Shown: positions 15,830 to 23,368, counted from the first letter of the stretch. The stretch is DNA of 41,379 bases from an uncultured Collinsella sp. (GCA_902493515.1 CABUPE010000021.1:1-41379); one strand, 5' to 3'. Notes: generated from the letters alone by a model not told the origin. Program-made: numbers and translations.

Positions 15830-16522
15830 TTAGATGGCCGAGTCTTTGGACAGCTCAAAATAGTCAGGATGTAAGGCGATAACCGGGCCCTGCTCCTCGG
15901 GCATCAGGTGCAGGTGTGTCTCGGCCAGATAGCTCGCCGTGTCGGTATCGCCCTTTTTAATGGCCTCGAGAATTCGGCGATGCTGCCGACGAATCGGCTC
16001 CCAATCCAGATCCTGAGAGACCATACGCAACCAGTTGTATCGCTCAAAATGCGTATTGACGCTCTTCATCCAATCCCACAACATGTGGCGGCCGGCAATC
16101 TCAAAACACGTCTCATGGAACAGGTTGTCCAGATCGAAAAAGCGACGCGTTTCGCTATGGTCGAGCGACTCGGACTCGGCAAGAATCTGCTCGAGCCGAT
16201 GCTTTTGCTCGGGCGTGGCGGCCGAACAGCATTTAATAAGCACGCTTCTCTCGAGCTTCTCACGCAAGAAGCAGGCGTTTTCGGCGTGTTCCATGCTGAT
16301 CTTAGAGACGTAGGTGCCGCTTTTGGGGCGCGTTTCCACCAGCTCCTGCTCACGCAGGCGTACAAAGGACTCGCGAATGGGCGTGCGCCCGATTCCCGTC
16401 TCCTTTTCCAGACCAATCGCCGAAAGGCGCGTGCCGGGCTTGAGCTCGGCATAGATGATCTTGGAGCGCAATGCGTTGTATGCCTGATCTTGCAGGCTCT
16501 GATAATGCTGGTGTTGTTCCAT
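15830..16522 (-). CDS. GntR-family (FadR/FCD) transcriptional regulator
   Basis: The 230-residue protein has an N-terminal winged helix (about 8-75) with AYNALRSKIIYAELKPGTRL, GIGRTPIRESFVRLREQELV and the wing SGTYVSK. An all-helical FCD ligand domain (about 85-215) follows, with metal-type residues in FFDLDNLFHETCFEIAGRH and YLAETHLHL. FCD regulators usually bind sugar acids or other carboxylates. Next to kdgK-kdgA, a role in uronate or KDG control is plausible but not shown. The ATG at 16522 is preferred, with GAGGGC upstream; the frame stays open to 16702 across a repeat, which is not likely coding. Confidence 0.88.
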   Translation of the reverse strand: MEQHQHYQSLQDQAYNALRSKIIYAELKPGTRLSAIGLEKETGIGRTPIRESFVRLREQELVETRPKSGTYVSKISMEHAENACFLREKLERSVLIKCCSAATPEQKHRLEQILAESESLDHSETRRFFDLDNLFHETCFEIAGRHMLWDWMKSVNTHFERYNWLRMVSQDLDWEPIRRQHRRILEAIKKGDTDTASYLAETHLHLMPEEQGPVIALHPDYFELSKDSAI

Positions 16523-16651
16523 AAAGCCCTCGGATAAGTCCTCGGTTAGTCGAATACCACCATGCAATACTATCGCATCGACACGCCCCAGCTCCCAATC
16601 AGTCTTTTTGGGACGGGGCTTTTTGGCTACCCTGAGCCGCAGGTCGGCCCC

Positions 16652-16816
16652 TTGCCACAAAAGTGGCCCATCTACTACGTTAACACGGATAGCCTCGGCC
16701 ATACCGAAAACCGTGAAAACAAAACCGCAGGTAGACAGCTTGTCGATTTTCGAAAAAGCCGACTATGGTTGACCCCTGCGGCTTAAACGTAGTAGATAGG
16801 CCCTTTTCGTGGCGCA
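16652..16816. repeat. 165-bp nested inverted-repeat element
   Basis: The outer arms, about 16652-16680 and 16786-16816, share CATCTACTACGTT or its near complement (with TTGCCAC/GTGGCGCA ends). An inner pair, ACCGCAGG (16724-16731) and CCTGCGG (about 16775-16781), flanks a further stem-prone stretch. No coding sequence is supported within it. It fills much of the gap between the GntR regulator and the ATPase and resembles a folded MITE-like or RNA-like element. Its function is unknown. Confidence 0.55.
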
Positions 16817-16934
16817 GCACTACTGCACCCCAAATTGGCACCCCGAGCCCTCGTGAGTTGCCAACAAGCTGTTCGCCCAGCGCTTTATCCGCGCGGCATT
16901 CGGAAAATAGCACCACCGTAAGAACCCGCGAACA

Positions 16935-17004
16935 GCGCTATACGTTGCTATATTTCACCATACTTTGCTATATCTTGCTATACTTTGCTATATCTTGCTA
17001 TATC
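16935..17004 (+). repeat. 10-bp tandem repeat array upstream of the ATPase
   Basis: Seven consecutive 10-bp units run up to the ribosome site of the next gene. Five units follow TTGCTATAYY (16945, 16965, 16975, 16985, 16995); unit 16955 (TCACCATACT) and unit 16935 (GCGCTATACG) are degenerate. The period equals about one DNA turn, so each TATA-like block faces the same side of the helix. Some units can act as -10 elements (TATACT). The array ends 20 bp before the ATG. Confidence 0.85.
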
Positions 17005-17023
17005 TTGAGCAAAGGTGGCTCAC

Positions 17024-18115
17024 ATGCAAACAAACCCTTTTAAGCCCACAGCAGGTAAAACACCCCCCACGATTATCGGCCGCGAAGATGTACTCGAAGA
17101 ATTCAATGAAGGCCTCATCAACGGGCCTGGTGCCCCGGGGCGCCTAATGCGCATAGCCGGCGTCCGTGGAACGGGCAAGACGGTCCTCCTTGACGAGTGC
17201 TCACGTTTGGCGCAAAGCCGTGGCTGGACGGTCATAAAAGAGGTCGCAACCGAGGGACTTTGCCAACGCATTCTCGAACAGCTGCAGCCCAAATTCCAGG
17301 CCAAACACGCCAGATTTGAGCCCACCGTAGCTGGCATATCCATCGGCAGCATAGACATTGAGCGAATCGGTCCATCGCTACGCGACGCCATGAGACAGAC
17401 AATATCCAAGAATGAAAATGGCCTGCTCATCACTCTCGACGAGGTTCAAGACGCAGAGCTCGATGAGGTCCGAACGCTCTCCATTGCGATTCAGCAGGTT
17501 ATCGGCGAAGACCTTGATATCGCCTTTGTTTTTGCGGGGCTGCCTTCGATGATTGAAAGCATCATCAACGGAAAGACACTTACGTTTTTGCGCCGTGCCC
17601 TCCCCTTTGACCTGAAGGCTGTGGCAGTAACCGAAGTGTCGTACTCCCTCGAGGAAACCATTGAAGCGTCTGGCATGGAGTTGCAGCCAGGTATTGCCGG
17701 CCAACTTGCCGAGGCAACGCAAGGTTATCCTTTCATGATCCAACTCGTTGGATACTACGCATGGCAGTTGGCAAGACGCGCACATACACCGATTATTGGA
17801 GAAGAAGAAGCCGAGCGCGGCATTGCAACGGCACGCGAACGCTTCTGTGCCATGGTGATTGAGCCCGCGCTACAGCGCATTCCGCCCACGTGCATCGCTT
17901 ATCTGCTGAGCATGGCATCTTTGGGGCAGACGAGCTCGACCAGCATGGTTGCCGATGCCCTAAACAAAACGCCTCAACAGGTGAGTTCCGTCCGCAGCCG
18001 CCTGTTAAGAGAATCGATTATCGAGGCTCCCTCGTACGGCAAGGTCTCATTTGCCATCCCCTACATGCGCGACTACCTCTACGAGCACAAAGCCGAACTG
18101 GAAGTTGAACTGTAG
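17024..18115 (+). CDS. AAA+/STAND-type ATPase with C-terminal winged helix
   Basis: The 363-residue protein has Walker A GVRGTGKT (46-53), Walker B LLITLDE (134-140) and a sensor-like FVFAGLPSM (169-177). A helical lid with YSLEETIEASG and ATQGYPFMIQLVGYYAW follows, then a C-terminal winged-helix-like region (about 300-355: LLSMASLGQTSSTSMVADAL). This is the archaeal-ATPase or Orc1/Cdc6-like plan, often found in mobile elements. The ATG at 17024 has AAAGGTGG six bases upstream; a GTG at 17015 overlaps that site. It stands alone behind the 10-bp tandem array. No partner nuclease or toxin is visible, so its role (defence, mobile-element maintenance or regulation) is open. Confidence 0.8.
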   Translation: MQTNPFKPTAGKTPPTIIGREDVLEEFNEGLINGPGAPGRLMRIAGVRGTGKTVLLDECSRLAQSRGWTVIKEVATEGLCQRILEQLQPKFQAKHARFEPTVAGISIGSIDIERIGPSLRDAMRQTISKNENGLLITLDEVQDAELDEVRTLSIAIQQVIGEDLDIAFVFAGLPSMIESIINGKTLTFLRRALPFDLKAVAVTEVSYSLEETIEASGMELQPGIAGQLAEATQGYPFMIQLVGYYAWQLARRAHTPIIGEEEAERGIATARERFCAMVIEPALQRIPPTCIAYLLSMASLGQTSSTSMVADALNKTPQQVSSVRSRLLRESIIEAPSYGKVSFAIPYMRDYLYEHKAELEVEL

Positions 18116-18134
18116 AAACGGCAACTGCCCTGCA

Positions 18135-18290
18135 AGACGAAAACCGTTTTCGTACGGATTAAAGCAGACGTAAACGATTTTCGTCTTGATTTGCGTACGG
18201 AATTAAGACGTAAATTGCGCTTTCGTACGCTTATTACCAGACGCAAATTGTTTTCGTCCGGCCATGCGTCCCCAATCTAGACGAAAAGAG
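18135..18290. repeat. five AGACG-type palindromic repeats
   Basis: AGACG starts at 18135, 18166, 18206, 18239 and 18279 (spacings 31, 40, 33, 40). The first four continue as AGACGnAAA, a few bases, then (T)TTTCGT, forming short dyads; the fifth has only AGACGAAAAG. The array begins 20 bp after the ATPase stop and runs into the end of the broken integrase frame. It could be an array of protein-binding sites, for example integrase arm sites, or remnants of a small repeat element. Confidence 0.65.
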
Positions 18291-19260
18291 CCCCGAGCTC
18301 GTATTGAACTGCATCCCAATTCTTGGACGGGCGCCGATGCCCTGATCTCTGCCATGTCGAGGTGCGAGATCAAATCCTTGGCGCGCTCGCCGGAGTGGTA
18401 TGCCTTGTTCGGCGCCACCTTCCTGTAGAGCTTCTTGAGCTTCGTCTTCCCCTTGTTGCCCGGCGGCATCTCCGTCTCAGGTGGCAGCCCTAGGAAGGAC
18501 AGGACGCCGGGCAGGTCGCACAGCATCACGTCCTCGATGTCGGCCTTGGCCGCCAGGTCGACGACTCTCTGCGCTGTCGGCGAGATGTTCGGGGTGCTGC
18601 TACCGCCCGCTGGTTCGGAAGCTGGCGGGCAGTAGCGGGCAGTAGCGGCAGTAGCGGTGTGGCTCGATAGGCCCGAATATCCGTAAGGAAGGTGCTCGCT
18701 CTCATATGTGCTGATATGCCTCGCCTCGCGAACCTTGGGATGCTTCCTGAGGTAATCCCTCAATTCGAGCCACTCTTTATGCTCATAACGCTTCGAAATC
18801 GTTTCCCCGTCGACAGTTTCCTTCACATAATGGTATGTTCGAACGCCTTCGAACTTGCCGAACCCGTTCTCGACGCTGAAGTTTCTGAACCAGCGCGAAA
18901 ACCCATTCAGGTCCATGAAGTTGACTTGGGGATGCCTGTCTTTCGTTCGTTCGAATGAGTGGACGAGCGGAGTGCCTTTGACTTGTTCCAGGCCGAAGGC
19001 TTCCATTTCGCGGGCCTGCTCCTTTTTCCAGAATTCGAGATACGACGTCAGCGTCTCGCTTATCGAGATCCTCCGCACGCTTTTCTTGCTTTTGGGCGAG
19101 CGAACGCTTCGATCGGCCGCGAACTGCTGCTCAATGAGGATGCTTCTGTTCTCGACGGAGACATCGGACCACGTCATCCCGAGGGCTTCTGCCCTTCTCA
19201 TGTCGGTGTCGAGCATGAGCATCACGCATGTGATGTGCGCGTCCGGTTCTCGATTGAGTA
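18203..19260 (-). pseudogene. tyrosine integrase, central part, frameshifted and C-terminally replaced
   Basis: The readable integrase core begins DILLNREPDAHITCVMLMLD, includes the first catalytic Arg region MRRAEALGMTWSDV and a Lys in the SKKSVRRISI turn, and continues to SRWFRNFSVENGFGKF. After that the expected HxLR and Tyr active-site segments are missing. The frame instead continues for about 180 residues into unrelated sequence, including a short DNA repeat (GGGCAGTAGC-type, about 18626-18655) read as a low-complexity stretch. The N-terminal domain is in another frame (19222-19557). I infer an inactive, rearranged integrase. Confidence 0.7.
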
Positions 19261-19557
19261 GGATGTCGAGTAGGCGAGCGGCGTGATGGTTCCTTCGCGG
19301 TTGTCGTGGAACTTTTTTGCGTACGAGCCGACGGTGTCCCTCGATTTTTGGACGTAGGTGCCGCTGTTGAGTTCTGCCTTGTAGGCTTCGAGTGCGGCGT
19401 CGACCTCTCGGCTTTTGGTGGTATGTATGGTCTGCCACGGCGAATAGCGGTATTTGCCCGTGACCGGATCCTTGCCGAGGCTGTGACGGTAGCGCCACGT
19501 GTATTTGTCGCGGCGTTGCTTCGTTCCTTTGCCTATGACGAGAGGTCGGTCGTTCAT
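19222..19557 (-). pseudogene. tyrosine integrase, N-terminal fragment
   Basis: The fragment starts MNDRPLVIGKGTKQRRDKYT with an AP2-like arm-binding domain, followed by a SAM-like start (SRDTVGSYAKKFHDNREGTI, then TPLAY). It leaves frame just where the core-binding domain should continue. The core resumes in another frame about 70-90 residues further along the family (LLDILLNREP), so a deletion and frameshift joined the two near 19260. GAACACG lies before the ATG but no good ribosome site is seen. The gene points away from the tRNA scar at 19839, as usual for an integrase next to its att site. Confidence 0.7.
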
Positions 19558-19630
19558 CGTGTTCCTTGCCTGAAGTGCCTGAGAATCGCGCTCGGTTGCG
19601 CGGAATGGCGCAAAGGGCTGGGGCGGGTGG

Positions 19631-19682
19631 GCATTACCCTTGGTGGAGGGCCCTGCGTGGGGTCACACCCCAAGGGTAATGC
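19631..19682. repeat. 13-bp perfect inverted repeat upstream of the integrase
   Basis: GCATTACCCTTGG (19631-19643) and CCAAGGGTAATGC (19670-19682) flank 26 bp that is itself G/C-rich. It is about 75 bp before the integrase start. Three copies of GGGTCGAA follow between about 19710 and 19810. These may be regulatory or recombination sites of the old element. Confidence 0.45.
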
Positions 19683-19838
19683 TCCGCCTGACCGCTTTCA
19701 AGCTCGTTGTGGGTCGAATTTGGGTCGAATAATTCCGCGTACTTTTCTTTCGTAAATCTATGAAAACATCAGATGACCTGGAGTTATATTGACTTCAATT
19801 TGGGTCGAAATGTCTGAATGAAACAACGTCGTAGCGAC

Positions 19839-19883
19839 CTCATAACCCGAAGGTCGGTGGTTCAAATCCGCCCCCCGCGACCA
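19839..19883 (+). other. att scar: 3' part of a tRNA-Met (CAT) gene
   Basis: From the anticodon loop onwards the sequence is a tRNA: CTCATAA, the 3' anticodon strand CCCGA, variable AGGTC, T-arm GGTGG-TTCAAAT-CCGCC, acceptor CCCCGCG, then ACCA. The 5' half is absent; the preceding GCGAC does not pair with CCCGA. A tRNA copy that starts in the anticodon loop is the classic trace of integrase-mediated insertion into a tRNA gene. The complete tRNA gene is not in the window. It is unlikely to be a working tRNA. Confidence 0.8.
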
Positions 19884-19892
19884 TGAAACTTC

Positions 19893-19925
19893 AGGTCGGA
19901 AGCATAAAAGCTCCCGACCTTTTTC
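19893..19925 (+). terminator. terminator after the tRNA fragment
   Basis: AGGTCGG (19893-19899) pairs with CCGACCT (19914-19920), followed by TTTTCTTT. It is the expected terminator of a tRNA gene and has stayed with the 3' fragment. The stretch 19926-20142 beyond it shows only a short hairpin (20109-20133) and no gene. Confidence 0.8.
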
Positions 19926-20142
19926 TTTGTCTAGGGGTTTCGGCATCTCTCGTTCTTTGGGTACCTCGAGGCGGGCAATCAGATAGATGCTTACGAGTAT
20001 CATAGGGTCTTTTTACGTCGCGGTCGTGTCTCGTACTGGTGCGCCGCTCTTTGTGGGACGTGTCACTTTGCCATAGGTTGTCCGGCGGCGGGGCGCAGGT
20101 CGTTCCCCGTGGCGTCGCTCCTTTCGACGCTACGCTGCCTGG

Positions 20143-20451
20143 CTACTCGTTCCACTGGTGCTTTTTCATGTCGACGCAGCCGTTGTCTCGGAAGGCGACT
20201 CCTTCCTCCGTCAGTAGTGCTCGCTGGTCGGGGAAGTTTGGCGCGAGGCGTCCCGCGTGGTTGACGACGCGGTGGCAGGGATAATCGCCGTAGCGATCCG
20301 CCTCGCTCAGCACCGCTCCGACCAGGCGAGAGTTTTTCTCCCTGCCGATGAGGCGCGCTATCTGACCGTACGAGGCGACGCATCCCGCCGGAATCTCTGC
20401 CACGACGGAGAGAATCTCATAAACCAAATCTTCGTCCAGGACTTTTCCCAT
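20143..20451 (-). CDS. MGMT-family DNA-binding domain protein
   Basis: The 102-residue protein is just the C-terminal domain of O6-alkylguanine-DNA alkyltransferases: IPAGCVASYGQIARLIG, SRLVGAVLS, then PCHRVV with the acceptor Cys59. Full alkyltransferases are about 160-180 residues. The short alkyltransferase-like (ATL) proteins usually have Trp in place of this Cys, so this single-domain protein with PCHR sits between the two. It probably binds alkylated guanines, perhaps with transfer activity. The ATG at 20449-20451 has GGGAGCG upstream. It stands alone; 20452-20625 before it holds no clear feature. Confidence 0.88.
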   Translation of the reverse strand: MGKVLDEDLVYEILSVVAEIPAGCVASYGQIARLIGREKNSRLVGAVLSEADRYGDYPCHRVVNHAGRLAPNFPDQRALLTEEGVAFRDNGCVDMKKHQWNE

Positions 20452-20625
20452 CGTATCGCTCCCGTGTTCGCTTTTGCCTTCGGGGGCGCGGCGCCGATCA
20501 CCCGTGCTGCGATTTTCGCAGCTCCTCTTACCGAAGCATCGAGGGAAAGCGCGTGCGTGTCAAGGTTGTCTGGTCCAGTTGCTGGCTCGATGCCTCGAGA
20601 TGTTCGCCTCAAGTGCGACCTGCCC

Positions 20626-21132
20626 CTATTGGAAAAGGATGCCGAAGATGTATTTGGTGATGGCGGAGCGGCGGATGACCCCCACGAGTTTGCCCTCGTC
20701 ATCAACCACAGGAAGCTTCTTGAACTTCTTCTTCGCCAGCAGCGCGGCGACGCGGGCGATGCTCTGCTCGGGACGGGCACACACTACCTGGCGCGTCGCG
20801 AAATCCATGACGCAGCGATCCTTCAGGTCTTCGATGCGCTGCTCAAGGCTCTGATCGTCGAAGTACAGCATGGACGCGTCGCCGCCCGTGAAGATGGTGT
20901 GAGCGCGATGCTGCGCGATGGCTCCCATGACATCGCCGTCGGAGATGAACCCGACCACCTGGTTGCGCTCATCGATTACGGGCATGCTGCTCACCTCGTT
21001 TTCGGCGAGCATGCGCACCACGTCGGAAATCGTGCAATCCTGCGTGCAGGTGAACGGCTCTTCAATCATGATGCTCGAAACGGGCGTCCCCTCGAGCTCG
21101 AGCGGGATGCGCTCGGACAGAATCTCGGACAT
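20626..21132 (-). CDS. two-CBS-domain protein
   Basis: The 168-residue protein is a CBS pair: first domain about 15-70 (CTISDVVRMLAENEVSSMPV and VVGFISDGDVMG), second about 107-165 (SIARVAALLAKKKFKKLPVV and LVGVIRRSAITKYI). CBS pairs bind adenine nucleotides or S-adenosylmethionine and act as sensors. No catalytic domain is attached. The start lies 3 bp after the stop of the MFS exporter gene, with GAAGGAGGC inside that gene's end, so the two are coupled. A link between exporter and CBS sensor is plausible but unproven. Confidence 0.92.
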   Translation of the reverse strand: MSEILSERIPLELEGTPVSSIMIEEPFTCTQDCTISDVVRMLAENEVSSMPVIDERNQVVGFISDGDVMGAIAQHRAHTIFTGGDASMLYFDDQSLEQRIEDLKDRCVMDFATRQVVCARPEQSIARVAALLAKKKFKKLPVVDDEGKLVGVIRRSAITKYIFGILFQ

Positions 21133-21135
21133 CGC

Positions 21136-22575
21136 TTATGCCTCCTTCGTTTTCGGTGCGGTTTTCTTGGTGCGCACGCTGAATATGGCGCAGATAAGGG
21201 AAACGAGGCCGATTGCCGCGCACACCTTGTAAGCGACGCCCGCGCCCACGGCGGTGGCTACTTGGGTGCTCGCATCGACGCCGGCCGACGCGGTGACGCT
21301 TGTCATGACCGTGATGATGAGCGCCGTGCACAAACCGCCGGCGACCTGGCGGCCGGTGTTCGCGATGGCGTTGCCGTGGGCGATCATGTCATTTTTCAAG
21401 GCATTGACACCCCATGTGTTTACCGGCATGTTCGCGAGCGACTGGCCGGCGGACTGCAGCATGCAGAACAGCGCAACCACCAAGATGGGCGTGTTTACCG
21501 TCGAAAGCGAGAGCAGGAACAGGGCGCCGGTCATGAGGGCCAGGCCGACGATCGAGATGGCACGCGGACCGAACTTGTCGAACACCACGCCGGAGATAGG
21601 GCTGATGATGATGCCCACCGCCGCGGCGGGAAGCATGGCCATGCCGGTTTCGAAGGCCGAAGCGCCAAGCGAGGTTTGCAGCAGCAACGGCAACAGCGTG
21701 TTGGTGACCAGGCATGCGGCGTTGATGAGCGTGACGATGATGGCGGCCACGCGGAACTCGCGCGTCTTGAGCGTGCCCAGTTGAAGCAGCGGGTCCTCGA
21801 TTTTGCCCTGGCGTACGACGAACAGCACCAAGCACACGACACCCGCGACGATCGAGCCGAGCACCACGGGGTTGCCCCAACCCATCGACGAGGCGCTCGA
21901 GAACCCGTAGAGAAGTCCGCCGAAGGCGATGGTGGAGAGGACGACCGAGGGCAGGTCGAGCTTGGGGTTCTTCAGCTCGCCCACGTTTTTCAGCATGAAC
22001 ACGCCCAGCACCAGCACGAGAATTGCGAGGGGGACGATGGCGCCGATCATGGTGCGCCAGCCGTACGTGTCGATCACCGCGCCGCCTACGACGGGGCCGA
22101 CCGCGGGACCCGCCGACATGACGATGCCCGCCATGCCCATAGCCGTTCCTCGTTTCTCGACGGGGAACACCAGCATGGGAACCACCGAGACAAGCGGCAT
22201 GAGCACGCCTGAGCCCGCCGCTTGCAACACGCGACCGATGATGAGGAACAGGAAATCAGGGGCTGCGGCGCACAGCAGCGTGCCCAGCGCGAACACCAGC
22301 GTCGCCCCGAAGAATAGCGCGCGGGTGCTGAACTTGTCGATAAGGAACGCCGAAACGGGGACCATGATGCCGCTCACCAGCGGGTATATGGACATGATCC
22401 ACTGGGCAGTCGAGGCATCGATGGCGAAATCGGACATGATGACCGGCAGCGCAGGCGACATCACCGTTTGGTTCAGTAGCGCCAAGAAGGCACCCAGGAC
22501 GACGACCGCGACGATGCGGATCTGGGTACCGGTAATGCGCCCATTGGCGGGCGCGACCGTACAATTATCAGACAT
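21136..22575 (-). CDS. DHA2-family MFS drug exporter (EmrB/QacA type)
   Basis: The 479-residue integral membrane protein has the 14-helix DHA2 plan. The first helix has VVLGAFLALLNQTVMSPALP, followed by STAQWIMSIYPLVSGIMVPV (the typical TAQW motif), an RVLQAAGSGVLMPL motif near helix 4, and the antiporter motif C-like GMAGIVMSAGPAVGPVVGG in helix 5. These use the proton gradient to export drugs or metabolites. AAGGAAG precedes the ATG. A 7-bp palindrome at 22638 upstream may be an operator. It is coupled to the CBS gene. The substrate is unknown. Confidence 0.93.
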   Translation of the reverse strand: MSDNCTVAPANGRITGTQIRIVAVVVLGAFLALLNQTVMSPALPVIMSDFAIDASTAQWIMSIYPLVSGIMVPVSAFLIDKFSTRALFFGATLVFALGTLLCAAAPDFLFLIIGRVLQAAGSGVLMPLVSVVPMLVFPVEKRGTAMGMAGIVMSAGPAVGPVVGGAVIDTYGWRTMIGAIVPLAILVLVLGVFMLKNVGELKNPKLDLPSVVLSTIAFGGLLYGFSSASSMGWGNPVVLGSIVAGVVCLVLFVVRQGKIEDPLLQLGTLKTREFRVAAIIVTLINAACLVTNTLLPLLLQTSLGASAFETGMAMLPAAAVGIIISPISGVVFDKFGPRAISIVGLALMTGALFLLSLSTVNTPILVVALFCMLQSAGQSLANMPVNTWGVNALKNDMIAHGNAIANTGRQVAGGLCTALIITVMTSVTASAGVDASTQVATAVGAGVAYKVCAAIGLVSLICAIFSVRTKKTAPKTKEA

Positions 22576-22637
22576 AAGCTTCCTTCGTATCTATTCGATT
22601 CTTCGCCGAAGGCGCGCCGGCCCACGGGCGAAATAAC

Positions 22638-22658
22638 ATGCACGTGCTATGCGTGCAT
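22638..22658. promoter_or_regulatory. palindrome upstream of the MFS exporter
   Basis: ATGCACG, a 7-base spacer and CGTGCAT form a perfect dyad 63 bp before the MFS start. This size and symmetry suits a TetR- or MarR-type operator. No such regulator gene is near. A second hairpin, GGCCCC/GGGGCC, lies at 22715-22734. Confidence 0.35.
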
Positions 22659-22781
22659 CAGATACGACAGGAAGAAAGCGGCTGCTCAGAGCGCACTTGG
22701 GGAACAACAGGAGAGGCCCCGTATACCAGGGGCCGCCGAATTGCGATGTATGCTTTGGTCAAATCCTTCATAGCGGGGAGG

Positions 22782-22890
22782 TATACTAGCAGCCGTCTTC
22801 GCCCCTTTCAAGGGATGTAACCCAGACGTTGATTTTCTTCACCGAGGCGCCATCGTTGACGGGTGGCGTGCTTCTCTATCGCCACACCGC
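22782..22890 (+). promoter_or_regulatory. orphan promoter plus structured leader, resembling a ribosomal L21 leader
   Basis: A good -10, TATACT (22782-22787), is followed about 5 bp later by a folded leader. CGTCT (22794-22798) pairs with AGACG (22824-22828) around CCCTT/AAGGG, followed by ATGTA. ACCGAGGCGCC comes next, then a strong GTGGCG/CGCCAC hairpin (22863-22885). From memory, AGCCG, GGGATGTA and ACCGAGG recall the L21 (rplU) leader family; this was not checked. There is no rplU here. The stretch 22659-23061 has no convincing gene. Confidence 0.35.
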
Positions 22891-23061
22891 GGGGCGAGGG
22901 AACGCCGCGGCGAGCTTGTACATCGGCTATGTGTGCAGCTGCGAGCGTGTCGCCGGCGCGCGCTGGGCGCCAGTCCGATCCGGCCGACTCTTGCCGACGG
23001 TCGGTCGCCGTCCTCCTCCATCTCCGCCTGCTCTGTTTTTGCTCGGCTCCCTTGTCGTATC

Positions 23062-23307
23062 ATGGACGGACGAGAATTGAGCGAAGGCGAGCTCGAAAGC
23101 GTGGCGCGCGCCGTCGGCGGGATCGACGCTGTGATCGATCCAAAGGCGAAAGATGCCGACACGGTTGCGCTCGTACAGTATCTTGCTGCCGACCAGAAGT
23201 TCGAAAAGGTGCTCGATAACCAGCAGATTCTTCGTGAGCCCATCGTTCGCAACGGCCGCCAGGCAACCGTTGGCTACGAGCCTGACGTGTGGAAGGGCTG
23301 GGAATAA
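23062..23307 (+). pseudogene. ArsC/Spx-family C-terminal fragment
   Basis: The 81 residues match the second half of ArsC-like or YffB-like proteins: LSEGELESVARAVGGIDAVI, then AADQKFEKVLDNQQIL, then REPIVRNGRQATVGYEPDVW. The N-terminal thioredoxin-like part with the CxxC or C active site is missing, and the sequence upstream (22829-23040) does not encode it in any frame. There is no ribosome site before the ATG at 23062; the frame is open to a GTG at 22933. The end of the frame shows a tandem GGCTGGGAATAAAG duplication around the stop. I infer a truncated gene; a small functional ORF cannot be excluded. Confidence 0.55.
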
Positions 23308-23327
23308 AGCGGCTGGGAATAAAGTGA

Positions 23328-23368
23328 AGCGCCCACGCCCGTGGTTTTATCCACGGACGCGGGCGCTT
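23328..23368. terminator. hairpin after the ArsC fragment
   Basis: AGCGCCCACGCCCGTGG and its near-complement CCACGGACGCGGGCGCT form a 17-bp stem with a TTTTAT loop. No T-tract follows, so it is a weak terminator. Between it and 23502 there is no gene other than a 19-codon ORF (23490) discussed as a finding. Confidence 0.55.

Noticed and set aside
16522..16702. 60-codon N-terminal extension of the GntR regulator
   Set aside because: It runs across a repeat-like stretch, lacks a ribosome site and would precede a normal winged-helix start; the ATG at 16522 has GAGGGC.
16935..17004. CRISPR array
   Set aside because: The units are contiguous 10-bp tandem copies with no spacers and no cas genes nearby.
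18625..18655. Short tandem GGGCAGTAGC repeats as a regulatory array
   Set aside because: Only two to three partial copies lie inside the decayed integrase frame; slippage in a pseudogene explains them.
19839..19883. Complete tRNA-Met gene
   Set aside because: The D-arm, 5' acceptor strand and 5' anticodon stem are missing; upstream bases do not pair with the acceptor CCCCGCG.
19758..20003. 81-codon minus-strand ORF over the tRNA scar
   Set aside because: It reads through the tRNA fragment and its terminator and has no codon or domain support.
20257..22212. Very long plus-strand open frame of 651 codons opposite the CBS and MFS genes
   Set aside because: It is the antisense shadow of clear minus-strand genes. 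Its translation is Arg/His/Asp/Gly-rich with no domain, typical of the opposite strand of GC-rich coding DNA. Similar shadows at 2053-4296, 23458-25131, 26765-27973, 31114-33747 and 34281-35798 were rejected for the same reason.
22861..22895. T-box-like GGGTGG...ACCGCGG
   Set aside because: The two halves of the T-box consensus are split by a 20-base hairpin and there is no specifier stem, terminator or aminoacyl-tRNA synthetase gene downstream.
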